Program-made: the position numbers and the translations under genes
Assembly (NCBI RefSeq): GCF_019904175.1
Contig: NZ_CP061913.1
Span: 6,634,001 to 6,698,000, forward strand
Reading direction: 5' to 3'
Source of the DNA: Dactylosporangium vinaceum
GTDB lineage: Bacteria; Actinomycetota; Actinomycetes; Mycobacteriales; Micromonosporaceae
DNA length: 64,000 nucleotides
Notes under the pieces: model-generated
Database searches by the model: none
The model's input: the letters and a program-made list of their open reading frames with translations, nothing else
Told to the model about the DNA's origin: nothing
In this document: positions 40,802 to 48,814 of the stretch, one piece after another
How positions within the stretch are numbered: the first letter of the stretch is position 1
How the letters are laid out: every line of letters starts with the position of its first letter

Positions 40802-41341
40802 TCATCGGGCCGGGAGCCCCTCGACGAGCAGCGTGCAGAGGTCGGCGAGGACTGTCTCGCGGTCGGCCTGGCTCCACTCCTGGGCGTGGGCGGGGTGGTG
40901 GAACGCGGCGGTGGCCGCGAACACGGCACGGGCCGTCGCGGCGGTGCCGACGATGGACTCCAGCTGGCCCAGGAGCGCCTCGACGTGCTCGCCCGCGACG
41001 ACGCTGTGCTCGGCGGCGAGCACCCGGTAGGTCGCGAAGATCTCGGGGTCGCGGGCGGCGGCGTCGCGCTTGGCCCGGAAGAGCGCGAACACCCATGCCC
41101 GGAGGCGCTCGGCCGGGCCGGTGGCGGTGTCCGCGGCGATGGCGGCCAGGTCGTCGTACGCGCGGTGCAGCCAGCGGCGGGTCACGGCCTCGCGCAGGGC
41201 GGCCTTGGACGGGAAGTGGCGGTAGACGGCCGCGTGGCTGACGCCGAGGGACCGGGCGACGTCCACGACGGTGGCCTTCGCGGGGCCGTGCCGGCGCAGG
41301 ACGTCCTCGGTGGCCAGCATGATGGTCTCGGCGTCGAGCAC
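40802..41341 (-). CDS. TetR-family regulator, co-transcribed with the AKR gene
   Basis: 179 residues from GTG 41341. HTH: ATEDVLRRHGPAKATVVDVA, RSLGVSHAAVYRHFPSKAAL (about 30-49). The C-terminal domain is the TetR_C_7/WHG-like type found with oxidoreductases (YRVLAAEHSVVAGEHVEALL). It lies 9 bases after the aldo/keto reductase stop on the same strand, so regulator and enzyme form an operon. The 8+8-bp palindrome at 42338-42361 upstream of the reductase is the probable operator, making the operon autoregulated. Confidence 0.9.
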   Translation of the reverse strand: MLDAETIMLATEDVLRRHGPAKATVVDVARSLGVSHAAVYRHFPSKAALREAVTRRWLHRAYDDLAAIAADTATGPAERLRAWVFALFRAKRDAAARDPEIFATYRVLAAEHSVVAGEHVEALLGQLESIVGTAATARAVFAATAAFHHPAHAQEWSQADRETVLADLCTLLVEGLPAR

Positions 41342-41350
41342 GGCGCGACT

Positions 41351-42316
41351 CTAGCGCTCGCTGTCGAGCATCGCCATCTGCGGCGCGCCGTACCTGGTGC
41401 CGGCGACGGCCCCGGCGGGGACCGCCTCCTCGATGGCGGCCAGGACGTCTGGCTCCAGGACGAGTTCGGCCGCGTCGAGGGCCGCGGCGACCCGGCCGGG
41501 GCGGCTGGCCCCGACCAGCGCCACGATGTCGTCGGCCTGGGCGAGTACCCACGAGATCGACAACTGGGCGATGGTGACGCCGAGGCCGTCGGCGATCGGG
41601 CGCAGGCGCTCGACGAGTGCGAGGTTCGTGGCCAGGTTCGCGCCGTGGAACCGGGGCAGGTGCCCGATCTCGCCGCCGCCCGTGTAGGAGCCGGTGAGCA
41701 GGCCGTGGGCGAGCACGCCGTAGGCGGTCACGCCGATGCCGAGCTCGCGGCAGACCGGCAGGATCTCCCGCTCGGGACCGCGGCTGAACAGGGAGTACTC
41801 GATCTGCAGGTCGGCGATCGGGTGGACCGCGTGGGCCCGGCGGATGGTGGCCGCGCCGACCTCGGAGAGCCCGACGTGGCGCACCCAGCCCGCCGCCACC
41901 ATCTCCGCCGCCGCGCCGACGGTGTCCTCGATCGGCACGGCGGGGTCGAGGCGGGCCGGGCGGTAGATGTCGATGTAGTCGGTGCCGAGCCGCTGCAGCG
42001 AGTACGCCAGGGAGCTCTTGAGCGACGCCGGGCTCATGTCCATGCCGACGAACTGCCCGGCCGGGTCGCGCAGGCCGCCGAACTTGTCGCTGATGACGGC
42101 CCGCTCCCGGTCGCCGGGGCGCAGCGCCTGGCGGATCAGCCACTCGTTGTGCCCGTTGCCGTAGAAGTCGCCGGTGTCCAGCAGGGTGATGCCGGCGTCG
42201 AGCGCGGCGCGGACGGTCGCCACGCCGGCCTCGTCGCCGGCGTCGCCGGAGGACATCTGGTTGCAGCCGAGCCCGATCGCGGACACCAGCGGGCCGTGGG
42301 TTCCAAGCCGTCTCAT
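41351..42316 (-). CDS. Aldo/keto reductase
   Basis: 321 residues of the AKR TIM barrel: MRRLGTHGPLVSAIGLGCNQ opening, LLDTGDFYGNGHNEWLI with catalytic Tyr (about 52) and Asp, and Lys in AVISDKFGGLRD (about 78). The fourth catalytic position differs: IDIYRPARLDP has Ala where most family members have His. NADPH site: ISWVLAQADDIVALVGASRP. It probably reduces an aldehyde or ketone. The ATG is leaderless behind TAGCGT, and the -35 region is covered by a palindromic operator. Confidence 0.92.
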   Translation of the reverse strand: MRRLGTHGPLVSAIGLGCNQMSSGDAGDEAGVATVRAALDAGITLLDTGDFYGNGHNEWLIRQALRPGDRERAVISDKFGGLRDPAGQFVGMDMSPASLKSSLAYSLQRLGTDYIDIYRPARLDPAVPIEDTVGAAAEMVAAGWVRHVGLSEVGAATIRRAHAVHPIADLQIEYSLFSRGPEREILPVCRELGIGVTAYGVLAHGLLTGSYTGGGEIGHLPRFHGANLATNLALVERLRPIADGLGVTIAQLSISWVLAQADDIVALVGASRPGRVAAALDAAELVLEPDVLAAIEEAVPAGAVAGTRYGAPQMAMLDSER

Positions 42317-42322
42317 ACGCCG

Positions 42323-42328
42323 ACGCTA
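42323..42328 (-). promoter_or_regulatory. -10 hexamer TAGCGT, leaderless promoter of the AKR-TetR operon
   Basis: TAGCGT ends 6 bases before the ATG at 42316; the operator at 42338-42361 lies over the matching -35 region. Confidence 0.55.
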
Positions 42329-42337
42329 GCCCACCGG

Positions 42338-42361
42338 GTTACAGATTACAAATTCTGTAAC
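42338..42361. promoter_or_regulatory. Palindromic TetR operator upstream of the AKR gene
   Basis: GTTACAGA and TCTGTAAC are perfect 8-bp inverted arms around an 8-base AT-rich centre (TTACAAAT). It is conspicuously AT-rich for this window and positioned to block the reductase promoter. Confidence 0.8.
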
Positions 42362-42388
42362 TTGACACCCCGCCGCTCCTCACCCGGC

Positions 42389-43147
42389 TCACCTGCCGCC
42401 GTAGAGCTGGTAGGCGTCCTCCGCGATCTCCTTGACCTCCGCCGCCGGCGGCGCGGCGATCGTGACGGGCCGGCCGAAGCCGGAGAGCTTGACGGTCGTC
42501 GTGGCCGGCTTCATGCCCGCGATCGTGGGCGCCGGGTGCAGGACGAGCGTCGTGACGTACCCCTGCTCGTCAAGGGTCGCCTCGAACGGGAACGGCTGGG
42601 CCTTGGCGTTGTGGATGACGGCGGTCGGCCCGGCCCTCGCCGGGTCGAGGGTGCCGGTGAACGAGCGGGGGCCGCCGCGCCGCACGTCGGCCAGCGCGGG
42701 CCCGGCCGACCCGACCGACGCCACGATGCCGGTGAAGCCCAGCGCGGCGGCCAGCGGGGCCCGGGACAGCTGCATGTGCGTCCACTGCCTGTCCGGCGGG
42801 CCGGTGCGGCTCCAGAGGTCGTCGCCGATCACGGTGATCTCCACGACCGTCACGCCGACGCCGCGGCTGGGCTCCGACCGGCCGCTCGATGCCTTGCGCG
42901 CCGGATCACTGACGCCGGACATGACGCCCTGGACCTGCTTCGTCGCATCCTCGACGACCTGCACCGCATACGTGCTCGTCGTCGCCGCGGTCCGGTCCAG
43001 CCCGGCCGCGAGCTCGTCGCGGGCGCTCGCATACGTCACCACCGACGGCGACGGTGACGGCGGCCCGGCGGCCGGCCCGGTCGATGTCGCCGGGTCATCA
43101 CACGCCGCGAGCAACAACGCGGCCACCACGATCAGAGCTCCCCGCAC
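42389..43147 (-). CDS. Lipoprotein, LprG/LppX-like fold suspected
   Basis: 252 residues. Signal peptide with lipobox LLAAC, Cys16 as the lipidated residue, then a Ser/Pro-rich linker. The mature domain has alternating strands (VQGVMSGVSDP, VTVVEITVIGDDLWSRTG, FPFEATLDEQGYVTTLVL, TTTVKLSGFGRPVTIAAP) like LolA/LprG-type lipoproteins that hold hydrophobic ligands. I infer the fold from this pattern only. GTG start at 43147. It stands alone between the AKR operon and the PaaK gene. Confidence 0.75.
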   Translation of the reverse strand: MRGALIVVAALLLAACDDPATSTGPAAGPPSPSPSVVTYASARDELAAGLDRTAATTSTYAVQVVEDATKQVQGVMSGVSDPARKASSGRSEPSRGVGVTVVEITVIGDDLWSRTGPPDRQWTHMQLSRAPLAAALGFTGIVASVGSAGPALADVRRGGPRSFTGTLDPARAGPTAVIHNAKAQPFPFEATLDEQGYVTTLVLHPAPTIAGMKPATTTVKLSGFGRPVTIAAPPAAEVKEIAEDAYQLYGGR

Positions 43148-43198
43148 AGCTCGACATCATGGCAGATCGACCGGCGCCCCGCGGACGGCCGCGCCCGG

Positions 43199-44509
43199 TC
43201 ACGTGTCGCGGTGGTCGATGAGCCGTTGCAGCTTCCCGACGGAGCGGGCGAGTGTCTCCGGCTCCACCACCTCGACGTCGATGCTGGTGCCGATGGTGTC
43301 CTTGACCTGTGCGGCGATCTCGGCCCCGGCCCGCTCGCGGCGCCCCGGCGGGCAGTCCGGCCGCGCCTCGACCTGGACGGTGAGGTGGTCCATCCGCCCG
43401 CGGGTGGTGAGGACCAGCTGGAAGTGCGGGGCGAGCCCGGCGGTGCGCAGGACGATCTCCTCGATCTGCGTCGGGAACAGGTTCACCCCGCGCAGGATGA
43501 TCATGTCGTCGGAGCGGCCGGTGACCTTCTCCATGCGCCGCATCGACGGCCGCGCCGTGCCCGGCAGCAGGCGGGTGAGGTCGCGGGTGCGGTACCGGAT
43601 GATGGGCATCGCCTCTTTGGTGAGTGACGTGAATACCAGCTCCCCGAGCTCGCCCTCGGGCAGCACGGCGCCGCTGTCCGGGTCGACGACCTCCGGGTAG
43701 AAGTGGTCCTCCCAGATGTGCAGCCCGTCCTTGGTCTCGACGCACTCCTGCGCGACCCCGGGCCCGATGACCTCCGACAGCCCGTAGATGTCGACGGCGT
43801 GCATCCCGGCCCGCTCCTCGATCTCCAGGCGCATCTGCTCGGTCCAGGGCTCGGCCCCGAAGATCCCGATCTCCAGGCTCGACTCGCGCGGGTCCAGGCC
43901 CTGCTTCTCGAACTCGTCGATGATCGTCAGCATGTAGGACGGCGTCACCATGATGATCCGCGGCCGGAAGTCGGTGATCAGCTGCACCTGCCGCGGCGTC
44001 ATCCCGCCCGACACGGGGATGACGGTGCACCCGAGCCGCTCGCCCCCGTAGTGCGCGCCCAGCCCACCGGTGAACAGCCCGTAGCCGTACGCGTTGTGCA
44101 GCCGGTCCCCGGCCCGCCCGCCGGCCGCCCGGATCGAGCGCGCCATCACATCGGACCACACATCCAGATCCTGCTGGGTGTACCCCACGACGGTGGGCCG
44201 GCCCGTCGTGCCGGACGAGGCGTGCAAGCGCCGCAGCTCCCCCTCGGGCACCGCGAACATCCCGAACGGGTAGTTGTCCCGCAGGTCCGCCTTGGACGTC
44301 AGGGGGAAACGGGCCAGATCCTCCAACGACCGAAGATCATCCGGGTGTACGCCGGCCGCCGCGAACGCCCGCCGATAGTGCGGGACCCGCGCATGGGCCA
44401 GCCGCAGCGTCGAGCGCAGCCGCTCCAGCTGCAACTCCCGCAACCGCCCGACGTCCATCCGCTCGGCCTCGTCGAGCAGTTCCGGCTCCGGCGCCCTCGC
44501 CGCCAACAT
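43199..44509 (-). CDS. paaK: Phenylacetate-CoA ligase
   Basis: 436 residues, full family length. AMP-binding motifs: HASSGTTGRPTVVGYTQQDL (about 91-110), YGLSEVIGPGVAQEC, GELGELVFTSLTKEAMPIIR (about 288-307), YRTRDLTRLL and GRSDDMIILRGVNLFPTQIE (about 333-352). It activates phenylacetate to its CoA thioester. No other paa catabolic genes are nearby, so it may serve a related aromatic acid. ATG 44509 touches GGGAGG directly, too close for a normal ribosome site, so the start is uncertain (GTG 44524 is possible). Confidence 0.9.
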   Translation of the reverse strand: MLAARAPEPELLDEAERMDVGRLRELQLERLRSTLRLAHARVPHYRRAFAAAGVHPDDLRSLEDLARFPLTSKADLRDNYPFGMFAVPEGELRRLHASSGTTGRPTVVGYTQQDLDVWSDVMARSIRAAGGRAGDRLHNAYGYGLFTGGLGAHYGGERLGCTVIPVSGGMTPRQVQLITDFRPRIIMVTPSYMLTIIDEFEKQGLDPRESSLEIGIFGAEPWTEQMRLEIEERAGMHAVDIYGLSEVIGPGVAQECVETKDGLHIWEDHFYPEVVDPDSGAVLPEGELGELVFTSLTKEAMPIIRYRTRDLTRLLPGTARPSMRRMEKVTGRSDDMIILRGVNLFPTQIEEIVLRTAGLAPHFQLVLTTRGRMDHLTVQVEARPDCPPGRRERAGAEIAAQVKDTIGTSIDVEVVEPETLARSVGKLQRLIDHRDT

Positions 44510-44625
44510 CCTCCCACCCGACACCCGCCCCGACCCCCTGTCAAGCCGAGGCCGCCCGCGTCGTCCACGATCCGCCGGCGGACCCCACGGGCGCCGGGTA
44601 GCTGCTGGTGGCGATACTGGTGGGC

Positions 44626-45465
44626 GTGCAGTACGTGTCCAGAGTGCCGCGACCGCCGCTGGACGCGCTCGCCGACGACCTCTACTACCTCGAGGGCACG
44701 CCGCCGTACGCCCGGCTGATGCTGCCCGCGATGCCGGCGGCACTGCTCATCGTCAACCTCGGGGCGCCGCTGCGCATCCGCGCCGGCGCCGACACCGAGG
44801 CGGCCGAGTTCGCCGACGGCTGCGTCGTCTCGACGCCCACCCGCGCACTGGACTTCGGCTACCCGGTCCCCACCCGGTCCGTCGGCGTCCACCTCAAGCC
44901 GTGGGGGCTGGCGCCGATCCTGCCGATGCCCGCGGTGGAGCTGTGCGACCGGCCGGTGACCGTCGAGCAGGTATGGGGCCGGGCGGCCGTCGCCGAGCTG
45001 CGCGACCGGCTGGCCGCGGCGGCCGGGCCGCACGAGATGCTGACGCTGCTCGAGGACGAGCTGATGCGGCGGCTGCGCGCGACCGCCGGCCTGGGCCTGG
45101 TCCGCCGCACGAGCGGCGTCATCGCGGCGACCGGCGGGGCGGTGGCGATCGGCGAGCTGAACGCGGCGGCCGGCGTCAGCAGCACCCACATGGTCAAGCG
45201 GTTCAAGGAGCTCGTCGGCGTCACGCCGAAGCGGCTCGCCCGCACCCAGCGCTTCGCCGCCGCCGTGTTCGCGATGGACCCGGCCGGGCCGATCGACTGG
45301 GGCGCCCTCGCCGGTGCCGCCGGCTACTTCGACCAGGCCCACTTCGGCCACGAGTTCCGGGCGTTCACCGGCCTCACGCCGACCCGCTACGCCGAGGTCC
45401 GCCGGCGGTTCCGCCGCGAGCACCCCGGCCACGTGCTGGACGGCTGGCCGCTGCCTGTCGATTGA
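44626..45465 (+). CDS. AraC-family regulator (DUF6597-type N-terminus)
   Basis: 279 residues from GTG 44626. The N-terminal domain (VPRPPLDALADDLYYLEGTP, LLIVNLGAPLRIRAG) is the DUF6597-like module of many actinobacterial AraC proteins; the C-terminal double HTH is VAIGELNAAAGVSSTHMVKR, FKELVGVTPKRLAR, GAAGYFDQAHFGHEFRAFTG (about 173-250). GATACT lies 7 bases upstream, suggesting a leaderless transcript. It is followed after 66 bases by a DHFR-like gene on the same strand, a plausible target. Divergent from paaK. Confidence 0.9.
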   Translation: MQYVSRVPRPPLDALADDLYYLEGTPPYARLMLPAMPAALLIVNLGAPLRIRAGADTEAAEFADGCVVSTPTRALDFGYPVPTRSVGVHLKPWGLAPILPMPAVELCDRPVTVEQVWGRAAVAELRDRLAAAAGPHEMLTLLEDELMRRLRATAGLGLVRRTSGVIAATGGAVAIGELNAAAGVSSTHMVKRFKELVGVTPKRLARTQRFAAAVFAMDPAGPIDWGALAGAAGYFDQAHFGHEFRAFTGLTPTRYAEVRRRFRREHPGHVLDGWPLPVD

Positions 45466-45531
45466 TTTCCTACAAGAGCCGAGACCCACGAGCCGATACG
45501 TTCGGGGGGTACCCGGATCAGAGGAGACATC

Positions 45532-46113
45532 GTGGGCAAGGTCGTCATGTACAGCTCGGTGTCGGTCGACGGCTTCATCGCGGACGACGACGACCGGCCC
45601 GGCCCGCTGTTCGACTGGCTCTCCGGCGGTGACGTCGCGCTCGACGACAGCGGCGCGCTGCGGGTGTCGCAGGCGTCCTACGACTACGTCCGGCCGTACT
45701 GGGACGGGATCGGGGTGACGATCGTCGGCCGCCACGTCTTCGACCTGACCGACGGCTGGGACGGCAAGCCGCCGAGCGGCGTCGGCCACGTTGTCGTCGT
45801 GACCCACCGCCCGGCACCCGACGGCTGGGACCCCGCGGCGCCGTTCCACTTCGCCGGCGGCGTCGAGGCCGCCGTGGCGGCGGCGCAGGAGCTGGCCGGG
45901 GACCGCATCGTCGAGGTCGCCGCCGGGGACGCCGGCGGCCAGGTGCTCGCCGCGGGCCTGATCGACGAGGTGCGCATGGACGTCGTACCCGTCGTGCTCG
46001 GGTCCGGCAAGCGCTACTTCGGCGCGGTCGACGCCCAGCACCTGCTGGAGGACCCGGACGTGGTGCTGCCGGGCCGCCGGGTGCTGCACCTGCGCTATCC
46101 GGTGCGCCGCTGA
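45532..46113 (+). CDS. Dihydrofolate-reductase/RibD-C-family protein
   Basis: 193 residues from GTG 45532 behind an AGGAG site. YSSVSVDGFIADDDDRPGPL (about 7-26), TIVGRHVFDLTDGWDG (about 64-79) and RIVEVAAGDAGGQVLAAGLI, a variant of the NADPH loop. Third family member in the window; it lies directly after an AraC gene, with which it is probably functionally linked. Confidence 0.9.
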   Translation: MGKVVMYSSVSVDGFIADDDDRPGPLFDWLSGGDVALDDSGALRVSQASYDYVRPYWDGIGVTIVGRHVFDLTDGWDGKPPSGVGHVVVVTHRPAPDGWDPAAPFHFAGGVEAAVAAAQELAGDRIVEVAAGDAGGQVLAAGLIDEVRMDVVPVVLGSGKRYFGAVDAQHLLEDPDVVLPGRRVLHLRYPVRR

Positions 46114-46289
46114 CCGCCCGCGCCCGGCTACGAGGCGCCGAGCCGGATCGCCTTTCGCGGGGCGGCACCCGGTGAGCCGGGCCGGCGCCGGGCTTTGCGG
46201 CGGGCGGTCGGAAGTTCGGGGCTCCCGCAGTACCGTGGCTATCGTGTAGTTTTGCGCGGTTCAGGCCGGGCCCAGTCGCGGCCGTCTCC

Positions 46290-47822
46290 GTGGCGGCGGT
46301 CGTCGGGCTGGCGGGATCGGGGCTGCTCGGGCCGTGGTGGTCGGTGCTCGTCGACGACGCCGGGCAGCTCGCGGCGGCGACCGCCGCCGCGGTGGCCTGC
46401 TGGGTCACGGCGGGCCGATACCGCGGCGGGCAGCGGTGGTGGCGGGTGTGGATGGGGGCCGGGGCGGCCGGGTGGGCGGCCGGGCAGGTGATCTGGTCGT
46501 GGTATCAGCTGGTCCGCGGGGTCGGGTTGCCGGCGCCGTCGCTCGCCGATGCCGGGTACCTGACGCTGCCCGTGTTCGTGATCCCGGCCCTCGCGGCGGT
46601 GTCGGACCGGTCGCCGCCGGGGGTGACGCGGCGGGCGGTGACGGTGCTGGACGGGCTCATCATCGTGGGCGCGCTGTTCGCGCTCAGCTGGGGCACGGTG
46701 CTCGGGTCGGTGGTCCGGCACGGGTCGGCCGAGCCCCTCGCCTACGCGGTGGCGATCGCCTACCCGGTCTCCGACCTGCTGCTCACGGTCATCGTCATCC
46801 TGCTCGTCGCCGTGGCCTCCTCACCGGCCAACCGCAGGCAGCTCGTCCTGCTCGGCTGCGGGCTGTTCGCCCTGTCGCTCTCCGACAGCGTGTTCGCCTA
46901 CCGGGTGTCGATCGGCGCCGACGGGATGCCGCCGGCGACGGACGCCGGGTTCATCGCCGGGTTCGCGCTGATCGCGGTGGCCGCCCTCACCCCACCGGGC
47001 GAGACGCCGGAGCCGGCGGTGCGCCCCGAGGTCCACTGGGGCCACCTCCTCCTCCCGTACGTCCCGGTCCTCGCCATGGGCGCGATGCTCGTCGTGCGCC
47101 GCGCCCTGGACGTGGCCCCCGACCCCGTCGTGGGCATGGCGGCCACGCTCGTCATCGGGCTCGTCGTCATCCGGCAGGCGGTCGCCCTGGTGCAGGGCGC
47201 CAACCTCGTCGCCTCCCGGGCCCGGCTGCTGCTCGCCACCGACCTGGCCCGGCGGCGCCTCGAACGCGACCTGCACGACGGCGTCCAGCAGCGGCTCATC
47301 TCCCTCGCCCTCGACGTGCGGCGGGCCGAGGCGGACGCGCCGCCGGAGCTGGACGGGCTGCGCCGTCAGCTCGCCGACATTGTGGACGGCCTCAACGCGA
47401 CGGCGGAGGAGGTGCGGGAGCTCTCGCGCGGCGTCCACCCGGCGATCCTCACCGACGGCGGGCTGCGACCGGCGCTGCGCGCGCTGGCCCGCCGCAGCGC
47501 CGTGCCCGTCGACGTCGACGTGCGGGTCGAGGGGCGGCTGCCGGAGTCGCTGGAGGTCGCCGCGTACTACGTCGTGGCCGAGGCGTTGACGAACGTCGCC
47601 AAGCACGCTGACGCCACGCTGGTGACCGTGTCCACCGAGGTCCGCGGCCCCGGCCTCTACCTCACGGTGACCGACGACGGCCACGGCGGCGCCGACCCGC
47701 GGCGCGGCACCGGCCTGACCGGCCTGCGCGACCGCGTCGAGGCGCTCGGCGGCACCCTGGCGGTCGACACCTGCCCCGGCGTCGGCACCCGCCTGCACGC
47801 CGAACTCCCGCTCACCGGCTGA
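46290..47822 (+). CDS. Sensor histidine kinase (NarL/DegS type), orphan
   Basis: 510 residues from GTG 46290. Eight to nine TM segments cover about 1-300 with no obvious sensor loop. The HisKA_3 dimerisation helix RRRLERDLHDGVQQRLISLA carries phospho-acceptor His329, followed by the HATPase domain: N-box YYVVAEALTNVAKHADATLV, G1 TVTDDGHGGAD, G2 RGTGLTGLRDRVEALGG. No response-regulator gene lies beside it, unusual for this class. It ends before a strong bidirectional terminator. Confidence 0.92.
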   Translation: MAAVVGLAGSGLLGPWWSVLVDDAGQLAAATAAAVACWVTAGRYRGGQRWWRVWMGAGAAGWAAGQVIWSWYQLVRGVGLPAPSLADAGYLTLPVFVIPALAAVSDRSPPGVTRRAVTVLDGLIIVGALFALSWGTVLGSVVRHGSAEPLAYAVAIAYPVSDLLLTVIVILLVAVASSPANRRQLVLLGCGLFALSLSDSVFAYRVSIGADGMPPATDAGFIAGFALIAVAALTPPGETPEPAVRPEVHWGHLLLPYVPVLAMGAMLVVRRALDVAPDPVVGMAATLVIGLVVIRQAVALVQGANLVASRARLLLATDLARRRLERDLHDGVQQRLISLALDVRRAEADAPPELDGLRRQLADIVDGLNATAEEVRELSRGVHPAILTDGGLRPALRALARRSAVPVDVDVRVEGRLPESLEVAAYYVVAEALTNVAKHADATLVTVSTEVRGPGLYLTVTDDGHGGADPRRGTGLTGLRDRVEALGGTLAVDTCPGVGTRLHAELPLTG

Positions 47823-47876
47823 TCGCCGACGCCGTCCGGGGCCCGGCCGGGCGTGCCCCGGGACGCGGGCCCGGCG

Positions 47877-47910
47877 CCGGTGGGCCGCCCGTGACGGCGC
47901 GGCCCACCGG
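47877..47910. terminator. Strong bidirectional hairpin between convergent genes
   Basis: CCGGTGGGCCGC and GCGGCCCACCGG form a perfect 12-bp stem around a 10-base loop, between the kinase stop and the ALF-protein stop. Confidence 0.8.
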
Positions 47911-47921
47911 TGCGGTGGTGA

Positions 47922-48767
47922 CTACGACACGCAGTCCTGGGCGCGGGCCAGGTACAGCCCGTGGTCGAGGAACGCCAGCGACGCGTCGAGAGCGTTGGTG
48001 TCCAGGGCGACCTGCGCCGCGGCCCGCACGCTCGGCCCGCCGGCCGCCATTGCCTGGTTGATCCTGAGCAGCAGGTCGACCGCCCAGCCCTGGAGCACGC
48101 CGTGCTTCAGGAAGGCACGCAGGTCGGCCGGTGCGCCGTCGAGCCGGGTCTGGAGCCGGCCCCGCAGCACTGTCAGCTTCTCCGCCTGCGCCCGGGCGAG
48201 GATCTGGTTGGCCACGACCCTCACCTCGGTGTCGGAGGCGGTGTCGAGATTGATCGTGATGAGCGAGCGGATGTCACTGTACTGCCGGTAGGTCCCCGAG
48301 TCCTGAGCGCGGGCGATGTACAGGCCGTCGTTCAGGTACTGCAGGAAGCCGTCGACGGTGCCGGCGTCCAGAGCGATCTGGGCCGCGTTCTGGACGTTCG
48401 GGCCACCGCCGGCGAGGGCCTGGTTCACCTTGATCCGCAGGTCGGTGGACCACGGCGCCGCCACCCCGCTCTTGAGGAACGCGCGCAGGTCGGCCGGTGT
48501 GCCGTCGAGCCGGGCCTGGACGCGGCCGGGCAGGACGCTCAGCCGGTCGGCGACGGCCGCGGACAGGATCTGGTTGGCCAGGATCCGCACCTGCGTGTCG
48601 GTGGCCGTGTCGAGGTCGATGGTGACGAGCGTCCGGATGTCCGTGTAGACAACCGTTTCACAGGTTGTTGCGGCCGGCCCGGGCGATGCGCTCTGCGCCG
48701 CCGCCGACGCCGCCGGGACCAGGAGAGTTGCCGCCAGGATGAGGGCAGCCGGGATCTTCCATCGCAT
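47922..48767 (-). CDS. Secreted ALF-repeat protein with tandem duplication
   Basis: 281 residues with a signal peptide (MRWKIPAALILAATLLVPAA). The mature part consists of two copies of an about 120-residue unit: DIRTLVTIDLDTATDTQVRI versus DIRSLITINLDTASDTEVRV, TPADLRAFLKSGVAAPWSTD versus APADLRAFLKHGVLQGWAVD, then GGGPNVQNAAQIALDAG versus AGGPSVRAAAQVALDTN. These helical ALF-type repeats occur in actinobacterial exported proteins of unknown role. Single Cys residues near each end may form a disulfide. Start ATG 48767; longer frame upstream lacks a signal sequence. Confidence 0.82.
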   Translation of the reverse strand: MRWKIPAALILAATLLVPAASAAAQSASPGPAATTCETVVYTDIRTLVTIDLDTATDTQVRILANQILSAAVADRLSVLPGRVQARLDGTPADLRAFLKSGVAAPWSTDLRIKVNQALAGGGPNVQNAAQIALDAGTVDGFLQYLNDGLYIARAQDSGTYRQYSDIRSLITINLDTASDTEVRVVANQILARAQAEKLTVLRGRLQTRLDGAPADLRAFLKHGVLQGWAVDLLLRINQAMAAGGPSVRAAAQVALDTNALDASLAFLDHGLYLARAQDCVS

Positions 48768-48814
48768 GCAGACGTCTCTGCCCGTGTCAGTCCAACGTTC
48801 GCGATTGCCCCGCA

